The translations under genes were made by a program, and so were the position numbers. From assembly GCA_022360535.1 (NCBI GenBank), contig JAKSCP010000544.1:1-21946 (forward strand): 21,946 nt of DNA. The letters run 5' to 3'. Positions 8,065-16,185 of this stretch are shown here, piece by piece. The DNA comes from Pseudomonadales bacterium. Its GTDB lineage: Bacteria; Pseudomonadota; Gammaproteobacteria; Pseudomonadales; Pseudohongiellaceae. The notes beneath the pieces were generated by a model that worked only from the letters and a program-made list of their open reading frames with translations, was not told the origin of the DNA and made no database searches. Every line of letters starts with the position of its first letter. The stretch's first letter is position 1.

Positions 8065-9168
8065 ATGCAATTTTCGATAAACCGCGAAGCGCTCCTGAAA
8101 CCACTGCAATTAGTAGGTGGGGTGGTTGAGAGAAGACAGACGCTACCGGTTCTCTCAAATGTTTTGATGGTGCTTGAGGGTAATGAGTTAGCGCTCACTG
8201 GCACCGACTTGGAAGTCGAGCTCATTGGCCGAGTGGCAGGGGACAGTGCTAAACAAGCTGGGGCTATTACTGTTCCTGCCAGGAAGTTATTGGATATCTG
8301 CAAGTCCCTTGCAGACAGCGCTGTTATTGATGTCACTTTGAAGGACAACAAGCTGCAGCTTAAGTCCGGGCGCAGTCGGTTTACACTTACTACTCTTCCA
8401 GCAGCTGAATTTCCTCAGGTTGAAGAAGAGCCCGATACGTTTTCCCTTGCCATTGGGCAGAGCAGACTACGAGAGTTGCTGGATGCAACCAGCTTCGCCA
8501 TGGCGCAACAAGATGTGAGGTATTACCTCAACGGGATGTTGTTTGAAGTGGCGAACGACTATTTAAGAGTAGTAGCCACCGATGGGCATAGACTGGCCAT
8601 GGAAACAATTGCCATGTCCAATTCAATCGCTGAGACCCAGCAGTTGATTCTGCCTCGTAAGGGGATCATGGAGCTTGCTCGGTTGTTGCAAGATGATGCA
8701 GGCGAGATTGTATTAACCTTCGGACAGAACCACATTCGGGCCAAGGTCCCCGAGTTTACATTCACTTCAAAACTGGTGGACGGCAAGTTTCCTGATTACA
8801 ACAGGGTTTTACCGAAAGGCGGTGACCGAACAATGCTGGGTGAGTGTCAGGAATTGCGCCAGGCATTTTCCAGGGCTGCTATTCTTTCTAATGAAAAATA
8901 CCGTGGTGTCAGAGTTATTCTAAATGCAGGTGAGCTAAGAATTCTGGCCAATAACCCGGAGCAGGAGGAAGCAGAAGAAGTGGTGGCCGTTGAATACGAT
9001 TCCGATTCTATTGAGATCGGGTTTAATGTTAGTTATCTCATCGACGTTCTTTCCACCATAAGCAGTAAAAAGGTCAAGATGACACTCTCGGATCCCAATA
9101 GCAGCGCGTTATTGGAGGCCGAAGAAGGCAGTGATGCCCTCTATGTCGTCATGCCGATGCGGCTGTAA
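8065..9168 (+). CDS. dnaN: DNA polymerase III beta subunit (sliding clamp)
   Basis: The beta clamp encircles DNA as a dimer, tethers polymerase III and recruits other replication and repair proteins. The 367 residues match the family length (366 in E. coli). They run from MQFSINREALLKPLQ through LPVLSNVLM and TDLEVEL to the conserved C-terminal YVVMPMRL that lines the protein-binding cleft. The three-fold repeat of clamp domains covers about 1-120, 121-245 and 246-367. A purine-rich AAAGGGAAATAGAG lies upstream of the ATG. It is co-oriented with dnaA (39-bp gap) and recF (29-bp gap) and probably shares a transcript with both. Confidence 0.99.
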   Translation: MQFSINREALLKPLQLVGGVVERRQTLPVLSNVLMVLEGNELALTGTDLEVELIGRVAGDSAKQAGAITVPARKLLDICKSLADSAVIDVTLKDNKLQLKSGRSRFTLTTLPAAEFPQVEEEPDTFSLAIGQSRLRELLDATSFAMAQQDVRYYLNGMLFEVANDYLRVVATDGHRLAMETIAMSNSIAETQQLILPRKGIMELARLLQDDAGEIVLTFGQNHIRAKVPEFTFTSKLVDGKFPDYNRVLPKGGDRTMLGECQELRQAFSRAAILSNEKYRGVRVILNAGELRILANNPEQEEAEEVVAVEYDSDSIEIGFNVSYLIDVLSTISSKKVKMTLSDPNSSALLEAEEGSDALYVVMPMRL

Positions 9169-9197
9169 AGTTTCAACGGGGCCCCACCCCACGGACT

Positions 9198-10280
9198 ATG
9201 AGCGCTCTATGTAAGCTGGAATTGAGCCAATTTCGAAACATCGAACATTCGAATTTGGAACTAGCGCCTTCCCTGAATCTGATTCATGGCGAGAATGGCA
9301 GCGGCAAGACCAGCTTGTTAGAGGCCGTGCATGTACTCGCTACTGGTAAGTCTTTTCGTAGCAGCCTGGTAGATCCTTTGATTCAGGAGGGAGCACCGGA
9401 AGCAGTCATTTTTGCTGAGAACACGGAACATACCAGCTTCGGCTTGAAAAAGCCCCGTAACCAGAAACACCAACTTAAGCTTGGCGGCACGACACAAACC
9501 AATTGGGATGAGGTGGCCAGAGCTATCCCGACTCAAATACTGGATTCGGGCTCATTTCAACTGCTGGAAGGTGGTCCCAAGGCCAGAAGACGATTTCTGG
9601 ATTGGGGAGTGTTTCACGTGGAACCTCAGTTCGTGGAATCCTGGCGACGCAGCCGAAAGGCTCTCGCCAATCGCAATCGCCTTTTAAAATCCCATCCACT
9701 CGACGAACCCCAACTTGAACCATGGAATCAGGAACTCGTTACTTCGGCGGAAAAGATGCATGCTGCTCGTCGTTCCTATATGGAGCAGTTGATCCCCGTT
9801 TTTCAAGATATTCATGTTCAGCTAGTAGGACAGAACTTGAGCGACCTTACCATCGAGTACAAAAGGGGGTGGGATGAGGAGTCAGGGCTTGCCGAAGCAT
9901 TGAAAGTGAATTTGGCCCAGGACCTCAAATACGGGTCTACCCAGCTTGGGCCTCACAGGGCCGATATTGAGATGCGGATAGGGAAGCGCAAGGCCATCGA
10001 GCTCTTGTCCCGTGGCCAGCAGAAACTGCTGGTTTGTGCGTTAAAGATCGCCCAAGGAAAATTGCTTTCGGCAGCCATTGGTCGGCAGTGCATTTATCTT
10101 GTAGACGATTTGCCAGCTGAGCTCGACCGGGAAAACCGTGAGCGGGTGCTTACTCAGCTACTGAAACTTGATAGCCAGCTTTTCGTGACCTGCGTTGATC
10201 TTACAGCGCTTGATTTCATTCGTCTGGAGCCCCCCAAATTAGCCACGTTCCACGTGGAACGTGGTATAATAAGAGATTGA
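9198..10280 (+). CDS. recF: DNA replication and repair protein RecF
   Basis: RecF is an SMC-like ATPase that, with RecO and RecR, helps load RecA at gaps. The 360 residues carry Walker A GENGSGKT (31-38), the ABC signature SRGQQKLL (271-278), Walker B CIYLVDD (298-304) and D-loop AELD (307-310). The C-terminus FHVERGIIRD aligns with the family's FTVEKGKITD-type end. Oddity: FHVE occurs twice (139-142 and 351-354), and the DNA coding for each copy is a ParB-binding (parS-like) sequence. The last codons also contain the -10 of a gyrB promoter. Codon choice here therefore serves both protein and DNA signals. Confidence 0.98.
   Translation: MSALCKLELSQFRNIEHSNLELAPSLNLIHGENGSGKTSLLEAVHVLATGKSFRSSLVDPLIQEGAPEAVIFAENTEHTSFGLKKPRNQKHQLKLGGTTQTNWDEVARAIPTQILDSGSFQLLEGGPKARRRFLDWGVFHVEPQFVESWRRSRKALANRNRLLKSHPLDEPQLEPWNQELVTSAEKMHAARRSYMEQLIPVFQDIHVQLVGQNLSDLTIEYKRGWDEESGLAEALKVNLAQDLKYGSTQLGPHRADIEMRIGKRKAIELLSRGQQKLLVCALKIAQGKLLSAAIGRQCIYLVDDLPAELDRENRERVLTQLLKLDSQLFVTCVDLTALDFIRLEPPKLATFHVERGIIRD
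9610..9625 (+). promoter_or_regulatory. parS site (centromere-like ParB binding site) inside recF
   Basis: The 16-bp TGTTTCACGTGGAACC matches the conserved bacterial parS (TGTTTCACGTGAAACA; Pseudomonas variant GTTCCACGTGGAAC) at all but one or two outer positions. It lies about 3.1 kb from the proposed oriC, where chromosomal parS clusters normally sit. It codes in frame for recF residues V-F-H-V-E-P. ParB is not in the window but would be expected left of mnmG in this gene order (rsmG-parA-parB). Confidence 0.82.
10243..10264. promoter_or_regulatory. parS site forming a perfect 22-bp palindrome at the recF 3' end
   Basis: The core GTTCCACGTGGAAC (10247-10260) is exactly the pseudomonad-type parS core. 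Symmetry continues outward to a perfect 11+11 bp palindrome, from CCAC at 10243 to GTGG ending at 10264. It encodes FHVE of RecF residues 351-354. The gyrB -10 element begins at the very next base (10265), so the site fills the spacer and -35 region of that promoter. Confidence 0.88.
10262..10270 (+). promoter_or_regulatory. Extended -10 promoter candidate for gyrB
   Basis: TGGTATAAT is a perfect extended -10 (TGnTATAAT). No good -35 is present because parS occupies that position, which fits an extended -10 promoter that does not need one. Transcription would start near 10277 within the recF stop region, giving a leader of about 80 nt before gyrB. Confidence 0.6.
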
Positions 10281-10317
10281 TTTTTCGCCAAATTATGGTG
10301 TTTTCGCTGCAAAAATG

Positions 10318-10339
10318 TCGCCCTGAAATCAAGGGGCGA
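10318..10339 (+). other. Small hairpin in the gyrB leader
   Basis: TCGCCC (10318-10323) pairs with GGGCGA (10334-10339) around a 10-nt loop. It lies 6 nt upstream of the GGAGA ribosome-binding site (10346-10350). It is not followed by a T run, so it is not a terminator. A role in gyrB mRNA stability or translation is possible but unproven. Confidence 0.35.
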
Positions 10340-10356
10340 ATAGCTGGAGAAGTGAC

Positions 10357-12786
10357 ATGAGTGACGAACCCCAAACAGAGTACAATTCCGAGAGCATTAA
10401 GGTCCTGAAAGGCCTGGATGCGGTGCGGAAGCGGCCTGGTATGTACATCGGGGATACTGATGACGGTACCGGATTGCACCACATGGTGTTCGAGCTTGTG
10501 GACAACTCCATCGATGAGGCCCTGGCCGGCCATTGTGACGAGATCCATGTGACCATACATGTGGGCGAGACTATCACGGTGGCCGACAATGGCCGCGGCA
10601 TCCCTACCGAGATGCATAAAGAGGGTGTCTCGGCTGCTGAAGTGATCATGACCGTACTCCATGCTGGAGGAAAGTTCGACGACAACAGCTATAAAGTGTC
10701 AGGCGGGCTGCATGGCGTGGGAGTGTCCGTGGTTAATGCCTTGTCGGAGGAGTTAAAACTCACTATCCGCCGAGGCGGCAAAGTACATGAACAGTACTAT
10801 CAACACGGGGTGCCCCAGGCGCCTCTGACTGTGGTTGGAGAAACCAGCATTACTGGCACCGAATGTCATTTCAAACCTTCTAAAGAAACCTTCTCCAATA
10901 TTGAATTCCACTACGATATTCTGGCCAAAAAGCTACGTGAGTTAGCATTTCTTAACGCGGGAGTGGCCATTCGCTTGACAGATGAGCGCAGCGGTAAGGA
11001 AGAGCTCTACAAGTACGAAGGCGGACTAAAGGCGTTCGTCGACTATCTCAATACCAATAAAAACACCGTCAACAAACTATTCCATTTTGTCTCCGAACGT
11101 AATGCGGATGGCATTACCGTGGAAGTTGCTCTGCAGTGGCATGATTCTTACCAGGAGAACATCTTTCCTTATACCAACAATATTCCCCAGCGTGATGGTG
11201 GGACACATCTGGCTGGATTTCGCAGCGCATTAACTCGAGTGCTCAAGAGCTACATCGACAAAGAGCTCGCTCAAAAGAAAGGTAAGGAAGTGGTCACTAG
11301 CGGGGACGACGCCAGAGAAGGCCTGACTGCGATTATTTCCGTCAAAGTCCCGGATCCCAAGTTTTCATCCCAGACCAAGGACAAATTGGTGTCTTCCGAG
11401 GTGAAAACCGTCGTGGAACAGGAAATGGGAGCCCAATTTAACGACTATTTGTTGGAAAACCCCCAGGATGCCAAGTTAATCGTCAACAAAATGATAGATG
11501 CGGCCCGCGCCCGCGAGGCTGCCCGCAAGGCACGGGAAATGACACGCCGCAAAGGCGCTCTGGACGTGGCGGGATTGCCGGGCAAACTCGCCGATTGTCA
11601 GGAAAAGGATCCGGCCCTTTCTGAAATCTACATCGTGGAGGGTGATTCAGCGGGGGGCTCTGCAAAACAAGGTCGAAACCGCAAGAATCAGGCGGTATTG
11701 CCGCTCAAGGGCAAGATTCTGAACGTGGAAAAAGCCCGGTTCGACAAAATGCTCAGCTCAGCGGAAATCGGTACGCTGATCAAGGCGCTTGGTTGTGGCA
11801 TCGGCAACGAAGAATTTGCGCCGGAAAACTTACGCTATCACAGCATTATCATCATGACGGATGCGGACGTAGATGGATCCCACATTCGTACCCTGTTGCT
11901 GACGTTTTTCTTCAGACAAATGCGTGATCTGGTCGAGCGAGGCCATATCTACATCGCGCAACCACCGCTGTATAAAATTCGTAAAGGCAAACAGGAGCAA
12001 TACCTGAAAGACGATATTGAGCTCGCCAACTACCAGACGCAAATAGCATTGGAAGGAGCAAGCTTACATGTGAATACAGATGCGCCAGGGATAGCGGACG
12101 ATTCCCTGGAGAGTTTAGTCAAACAATATAACGAGGCTTATGCCATCATCAGTCGACTCGCGCGGGTGTACCCCACAGAAGTACTAGAGGCGATGATCTT
12201 TACCAAACCCCTGAAGGAAGAGGACCTTAAATCCAAGGAAACAACCCAGTCCTGGGTGGAAGAATTGGCGCAGCGCCTGGAGGAAAAACATCCGGGCGTG
12301 AGTGCAAGTTTCAGCCTTCAGATAGAGGAAGATCCAGAACGTCACACCTTCCTGCCTTGTGCCGTACAGAACATGCACGGCCTGGAAAAACGATACAACT
12401 TTAGCGCAGACTTTTTTCACTCAGCGGAGTACAACACATTAGCTGAGCTGGGCAAGGTACTGGAAGGATTAATCGAAGAGGGTGCCTTTGTGAAACGGGG
12501 CGAACGCACGCAGGAAATATCGAGCTTCGGTGAAGCCATCGCCTGGTTGACTCATGACGCCATGAAAGGGCATTACTTGCAGCGCTACAAGGGTCTTGGT
12601 GAGATGAATCCGGATCAGTTGTGGGAGACTACGATGAACCCGGAAACGCGACGCATGCTGCAAGTCACGATCGATGATGCTATTAACGCCGATCAGTTGT
12701 TCAATACATTAATGGGTGACCAAGTCGACCCACGGCGAGAATTCATCGAAGATAATGCGCTTACCGCAGACAACCTCGATATTTAA
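10357..12786 (+). CDS. gyrB: DNA gyrase subunit B
   Basis: GyrB supplies the ATPase and part of the cleavage core of gyrase, which introduces negative supercoils with GyrA. The 809 residues match the Gram-negative length (804 in E. coli). The GHKL ATPase has catalytic Glu46 in FELVDNSIDEALAG, DNGRGIP and GGLHGVGVSVVNALS, plus the transducer QTK loop (SSQTKDKL). The TOPRIM domain has EGDSAGG (428-434) and DADVDG (502-507), with the large insertion typical of Gram-negatives before the tail. Residues linked to drug response look wild type: Asp430 and Lys451 (E. coli D426 and K447) and Arg139 (E. coli R136). A clear GGAGA ribosome-binding site lies 6 nt before the ATG. Confidence 0.99.
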   Translation: MSDEPQTEYNSESIKVLKGLDAVRKRPGMYIGDTDDGTGLHHMVFELVDNSIDEALAGHCDEIHVTIHVGETITVADNGRGIPTEMHKEGVSAAEVIMTVLHAGGKFDDNSYKVSGGLHGVGVSVVNALSEELKLTIRRGGKVHEQYYQHGVPQAPLTVVGETSITGTECHFKPSKETFSNIEFHYDILAKKLRELAFLNAGVAIRLTDERSGKEELYKYEGGLKAFVDYLNTNKNTVNKLFHFVSERNADGITVEVALQWHDSYQENIFPYTNNIPQRDGGTHLAGFRSALTRVLKSYIDKELAQKKGKEVVTSGDDAREGLTAIISVKVPDPKFSSQTKDKLVSSEVKTVVEQEMGAQFNDYLLENPQDAKLIVNKMIDAARAREAARKAREMTRRKGALDVAGLPGKLADCQEKDPALSEIYIVEGDSAGGSAKQGRNRKNQAVLPLKGKILNVEKARFDKMLSSAEIGTLIKALGCGIGNEEFAPENLRYHSIIIMTDADVDGSHIRTLLLTFFFRQMRDLVERGHIYIAQPPLYKIRKGKQEQYLKDDIELANYQTQIALEGASLHVNTDAPGIADDSLESLVKQYNEAYAIISRLARVYPTEVLEAMIFTKPLKEEDLKSKETTQSWVEELAQRLEEKHPGVSASFSLQIEEDPERHTFLPCAVQNMHGLEKRYNFSADFFHSAEYNTLAELGKVLEGLIEEGAFVKRGERTQEISSFGEAIAWLTHDAMKGHYLQRYKGLGEMNPDQLWETTMNPETRRMLQVTIDDAINADQLFNTLMGDQVDPRREFIEDNALTADNLDI

Positions 12787-12824
12787 ATCTTCCACCGCTA
12801 GCTAACTTAGCTTCATAGCGTTCG

Positions 12825-13544
12825 TTATTGGCGAAGCACTACGTGCGCCCGCACCCAGGCTTCTGCCTGCTCCGTCAATTCGTTGACCGATTGTTCAGAA
12901 ACATCGATGGCTGGACCGAACTCAACGGTGATTTTCCCGGGGTATTTGATGAAAGAGCGAGGGGGCCAGCAATAACCGGCGTTGTGGGCTATGGGCACGA
13001 TTGGTACTGTCGCCGAAGTGGCCAGAGTCGCACCGCTGCGTGAGAATCGTTTCAAGGTGCCGGGTTTGGAGCGTGTCCCCTCTGGAAAAACAATTACCGA
13101 ACTTCCTTCCTTGAGCCGCTGCACGCCTTGAGTTAACAAGGATTTACCTGCCTCTCTTGGTTTGCTGCGGTCGATGGCGATAGGCTTAGTTAGTCTTAGT
13201 GCCCAACCCCAGAATGGAATATTCATCAGCTCCTTCTTTAGAATGGGAGACAGGGGGTAAATTAGCCGATAAAAAAGGAGCGTTTCCCAGCTGCTTTGAT
13301 GATTAGAGAGATAAACGGTTGGGGATTGCCCAATGTTATCCAGACCTTTTACTTCGTAGCGAACACCGCAACAAAGCCTGAGCCAGGTGAGAATTATCAG
13401 ACACCAAAAAGATGCAATACGATAGTGACCTCGTTGACTGAGAACCGGAAAGGAAACAATAAAAAAAGCCGACATGAGTATGGTAGTAAGCACATACCCA
13501 AAATAAAAAAGTGCAGAGCGGATCGCTAACAGCAAGTTAGTCAT
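12825..13544 (-). CDS. plsC: 1-acyl-sn-glycerol-3-phosphate acyltransferase (PlsC family)
   Basis: This enzyme family transfers an acyl chain to lysophosphatidic acid to make phosphatidic acid at the inner membrane. The 239 residues have an N-terminal hydrophobic segment (about 8-35) and a second one (45-60). They also have the catalytic HX4E motif in NHQSSWET (H82, E87), the KELMNIPFWGW block (104-114), PIAIDRS (121-127) and FPEGTRS (153-159). The motif has Glu where E. coli PlsC has Asp, a variant known from other proteobacterial PlsC proteins. It overlaps the end of gmhB by 8 bp, so the two are translationally coupled. It converges with gyrB, leaving only 38 bp between stop codons. Substrate preference cannot be read from the sequence. 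Confidence 0.92.
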   Translation of the reverse strand: MTNLLLAIRSALFYFGYVLTTILMSAFFIVSFPVLSQRGHYRIASFWCLIILTWLRLCCGVRYEVKGLDNIGQSPTVYLSNHQSSWETLLFYRLIYPLSPILKKELMNIPFWGWALRLTKPIAIDRSKPREAGKSLLTQGVQRLKEGSSVIVFPEGTRSKPGTLKRFSRSGATLATSATVPIVPIAHNAGYCWPPRSFIKYPGKITVEFGPAIDVSEQSVNELTEQAEAWVRAHVVLRQ

Positions 13545-14088
13545 GGGCCGACAAAATTAACTGGCTGGTTGCCGCGAGAAGATCATCGTAAACTGGAACA
13601 TCCTCCAGTCCGCTGGTTTTCAGTAGAGCCTCTGATTGGGCGCCTTTACCAGTCCTCACCAAAACAGGTTGCATACTATAAGCCCGCGCCGCCTGAATAT
13701 CTTTTACACTATCACCAATCATATAGGCGCCAGGTAGCACACATTTAAACTCAATTTCGATTTGCTGCAACAATCCGGTAGCGGGTTTTCTGCAATCACA
13801 TCCTTCATTCGGGCCATGGGGACAAAAGAAGACACCGTCGATAAACCCACCGGCATCTTCAACCATAGAACACATCTTATGATGAATGGCCGCGAGAGCG
13901 GCGCCATCAAACAGACCTCGGGCAAGCCCCGACTGATTAGTGGCCACAGCCACGGTAAAACCCTGTTTGGTAAGCAGGGCTATTGCTTCGAGGCTACCCG
14001 GTATCGGTGTCCACTCTTCGGGAGACTTGATATAAGCATCAGAGTCTTCATTGATGACGCCGTCTCTGTCCAGAACGATTGTCTTCAT
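13537..14088 (-). CDS. gmhB: D-glycero-beta-D-manno-heptose-1,7-bisphosphate 7-phosphatase
   Basis: GmhB removes the 7-phosphate from heptose bisphosphate in synthesis of ADP-heptose for the LPS inner core. The 183 residues belong to the HAD superfamily. The nucleophile/acid pair is D7 and D9 in LDRDGVIN, motif II is ATNQSG (49-54), a Lys lies in CRKPATG, and the acidic motif is IGDSVKD (124-130). A zinc site is formed by C89, H91, C97 and C99 (CPH....CDC). The spacing between its two halves is shorter than in E. coli GmhB. The gene starts 21 bp after glyS and overlaps plsC by 8 bp. Confidence 0.95.
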   Translation of the reverse strand: MKTIVLDRDGVINEDSDAYIKSPEEWTPIPGSLEAIALLTKQGFTVAVATNQSGLARGLFDGAALAAIHHKMCSMVEDAGGFIDGVFFCPHGPNEGCDCRKPATGLLQQIEIEFKCVLPGAYMIGDSVKDIQAARAYSMQPVLVRTGKGAQSEALLKTSGLEDVPVYDDLLAATSQLILSAHD

Positions 14089-14109
14089 GAAGCGACCGAA
14101 AAGAAATGG

Positions 14110-16185
14110 TTAACTCTTGTGGAGTTGAGAGATATCGGCAGTGTGCAGGAAAAGAGTCTGTAGCCTGCTTAGTAAAGCGAGACGATTATGGCGAACCCTA
14201 TCATCGTCCGCCATCACTAACACCTTGTCGAAAAATTGATCCACAGGGTCTTTCATGACAGACAAGGCCTGTAAACCTTCTGTGTATTTGCCAGCGGCAA
14301 AAAGAGGCTCTACCTCTGCTTCTTTTGTCCCTAGCAGCGCAAACAGATCAGATTCTGCTGTATCTGTGAGTAAAGCCTGATCGATGGTGGCGTCGCCACT
14401 AGCCGTTTCCTTGGAAAGAATGTTGGATACTCGTTTGTTGGCTGCTGCTAACGCCGCTGCCTCTGGCAGCGAGTTAAAGTGGTGTACTGCCTGAATTCGT
14501 TGGTGAAAATCCAGGGGACTGGTGGGCTTGAGTTCGAATACTGATTGAAATTCCTCTGCTGAAATACCCTCGTCGAGATACCAGGCCCGAAAACGATCCA
14601 GCATAAATTCGAAAACTTTGGCTGCGGTATCAGCTTCAAAGTCATTGCCAGAAAAGTTCTCCAAAGCAATGTCGATACAGGAAGCCAAATCCAGAGCCAG
14701 CTGCTTTTCGATCATGATACGAAGTACACCAATAGCTGCCCGCCGCAGTGCAAAGGGATCTTTTGATCCAGTGGGAGGTTGGCCAATACCGAAAAGGCCG
14801 ACTATGGAATCCAGCTTATCCGAAATCGCTAGCAGCGCCCCGGTAAGTGAATCCGGAACAGCATCTCCTGCAAATCGCGGCTGATACTGCTCGTCGATTG
14901 CCTGAGCCACTTCTTTTGCCTCGCCGTCATTCAGCGCATAGTAATAACCCATTAGCCCCTGCAGGTCGGCGAATTCCCCAACCATATTGGTTAGGAGATC
15001 ACATTTGGATAACTCGGCGGCGCGCTCACAATAGTCCGGGTTTCCATTGGTTTGTGATGCCAGTGCCTTGGCGATCCTACTGACTCGATCACATTTGTCC
15101 TTTACGGTACCCAGCTTGTCCTGAAAGACCAAATTCCCAAGTTGTTCATAACGGGAAGCCAGAGGGGATTGCTTGTCTGTTTCGAAAAAGAATCGCGCAT
15201 CGGCGAGGCGCGGCCGAATGACTCGTTCATTGCCTTCGATCACTTGCGCAGGGTCTTTGCTTTCCAGGTTGCTGATGGTGATGAACTTCGGTACCAATCG
15301 TTGATCACCATCCACTAGATTGAAGCACTTCTGGTGGGACTTCATGGCCAGGACCAAGGCCTCTTGGGGTACTTCCAAATACTCCGCATCAAAATCACCA
15401 GTCAGAGCTACCGGAAACTCGACCAGTGCGGTGACTTCGTTCAGCAAGTCATCCTCAATAACAGCCGTCGCATTCGCCTGTGAGGCTTCCGCCAACACCT
15501 GTTCTCGAATAAGTTCTTTTCGTTTGTCAAAACAGGGTATGACCTTGCCTTGAGTTTCCAACAAGGTTTCATAGTCCTGTGCTTTTGTCAGCGTTAGCTG
15601 CCCCTCGCTATGGAAACGGTGTCCAAAAGTCTTGTTACTACTTTCCACATCCAAGATTGTGGCTTCGATAACTTCTTCTCCAAACAGCAAGACCGACCAG
15701 TGCACGGGGCGCACAAACTCCGTTCGGGAACTGCCCCAACGCATGCGTTTAGGAATCGGCAATTGCGCCAATGCATGGATTACAATATCCGGCACCAGTT
15801 CCTTTGTCGTCACGCCTTTTTGCAGGAGGGTGTAACTGAGCTTTTCTACCCCATCCTTTTCGGCGCGTTGCAGTTCTTCAACAGAAACCCCACAGGACCG
15901 GGCAAAACCCTCAGCCGCTGGTGTTGGATTACCATTGCTATCGAAGGCCGCTTTGACCGCAGGACCAAAACGGGTGTTTTCCTGATCGGCCTGTGACTCC
16001 TGCAGATTTGTCAGTAGAAGCGCCAAGCGACGTGGTGTGGCAAAGCGCTGGCAAGCATCGAATTGCAACGACTTTGCCTTCAGTTGTTTGCAGACAGAGT
16101 CTTCAAACGCCGACGACAATCCAGCGAGCGCCTTGGGCGGTAGCTCTTCAGTACCAATCTCTATAAGAAGGTCACGTGCAGACAT
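14110..16185 (-). CDS. glyS: Glycyl-tRNA synthetase beta subunit
   Basis: GlyS is the large beta subunit of the bacterial alpha2beta2 glycyl-tRNA synthetase. It binds tRNA-Gly and is needed for aminoacylation together with GlyQ. The 691 residues match the family (689 in E. coli). They begin with DLLIEIGTEELPPKAL (5-20), contain FATPRRLALLL, KRMRWG, FGHRFHS, PVALTGDF and MKSHQKCF, and end in an anticodon-binding-like domain with FFDKVLVMADDDRVRHNRLA. The start ATG overlaps the glyQ stop by one base (TGATG), so translation is coupled and the two subunits are likely made in step. Confidence 0.98.
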   Translation of the reverse strand: MSARDLLIEIGTEELPPKALAGLSSAFEDSVCKQLKAKSLQFDACQRFATPRRLALLLTNLQESQADQENTRFGPAVKAAFDSNGNPTPAAEGFARSCGVSVEELQRAEKDGVEKLSYTLLQKGVTTKELVPDIVIHALAQLPIPKRMRWGSSRTEFVRPVHWSVLLFGEEVIEATILDVESSNKTFGHRFHSEGQLTLTKAQDYETLLETQGKVIPCFDKRKELIREQVLAEASQANATAVIEDDLLNEVTALVEFPVALTGDFDAEYLEVPQEALVLAMKSHQKCFNLVDGDQRLVPKFITISNLESKDPAQVIEGNERVIRPRLADARFFFETDKQSPLASRYEQLGNLVFQDKLGTVKDKCDRVSRIAKALASQTNGNPDYCERAAELSKCDLLTNMVGEFADLQGLMGYYYALNDGEAKEVAQAIDEQYQPRFAGDAVPDSLTGALLAISDKLDSIVGLFGIGQPPTGSKDPFALRRAAIGVLRIMIEKQLALDLASCIDIALENFSGNDFEADTAAKVFEFMLDRFRAWYLDEGISAEEFQSVFELKPTSPLDFHQRIQAVHHFNSLPEAAALAAANKRVSNILSKETASGDATIDQALLTDTAESDLFALLGTKEAEVEPLFAAGKYTEGLQALSVMKDPVDQFFDKVLVMADDDRVRHNRLALLSRLQTLFLHTADISQLHKS

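Noticed and set aside
10216..10662. 148-codon leftward frame across the recF-gyrB junction
   Set aside because: It lies antisense to conserved gyrB and recF codons and crosses the gyrB promoter; its protein has no recognisable domain.
12796..12820. Small inverted repeats in the gyrB-plsC convergent gap (AGCTAA-C-TTAGCT, CGCTA/TAGCG) as a bidirectional terminator
   Set aside because: The loop of one base is too tight, the outer stem is only 5 bp, and no T run follows on either strand.
13762..14163. 133-codon rightward frame
   Set aside because: Antisense to gmhB and the glyS end, both clearly genuine; composition looks like a shadow.
15610..15996. 128-codon rightward frame inside glyS
   Set aside because: Antisense to conserved glyS sequence with no family features.
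16173..16178. CACGTG at the start of glyS as a possible third parS
   Set aside because: Only the central six bases match; flanking half-site bases (GTTTC/GAAAC or GTTCC/GGAAC) are absent.
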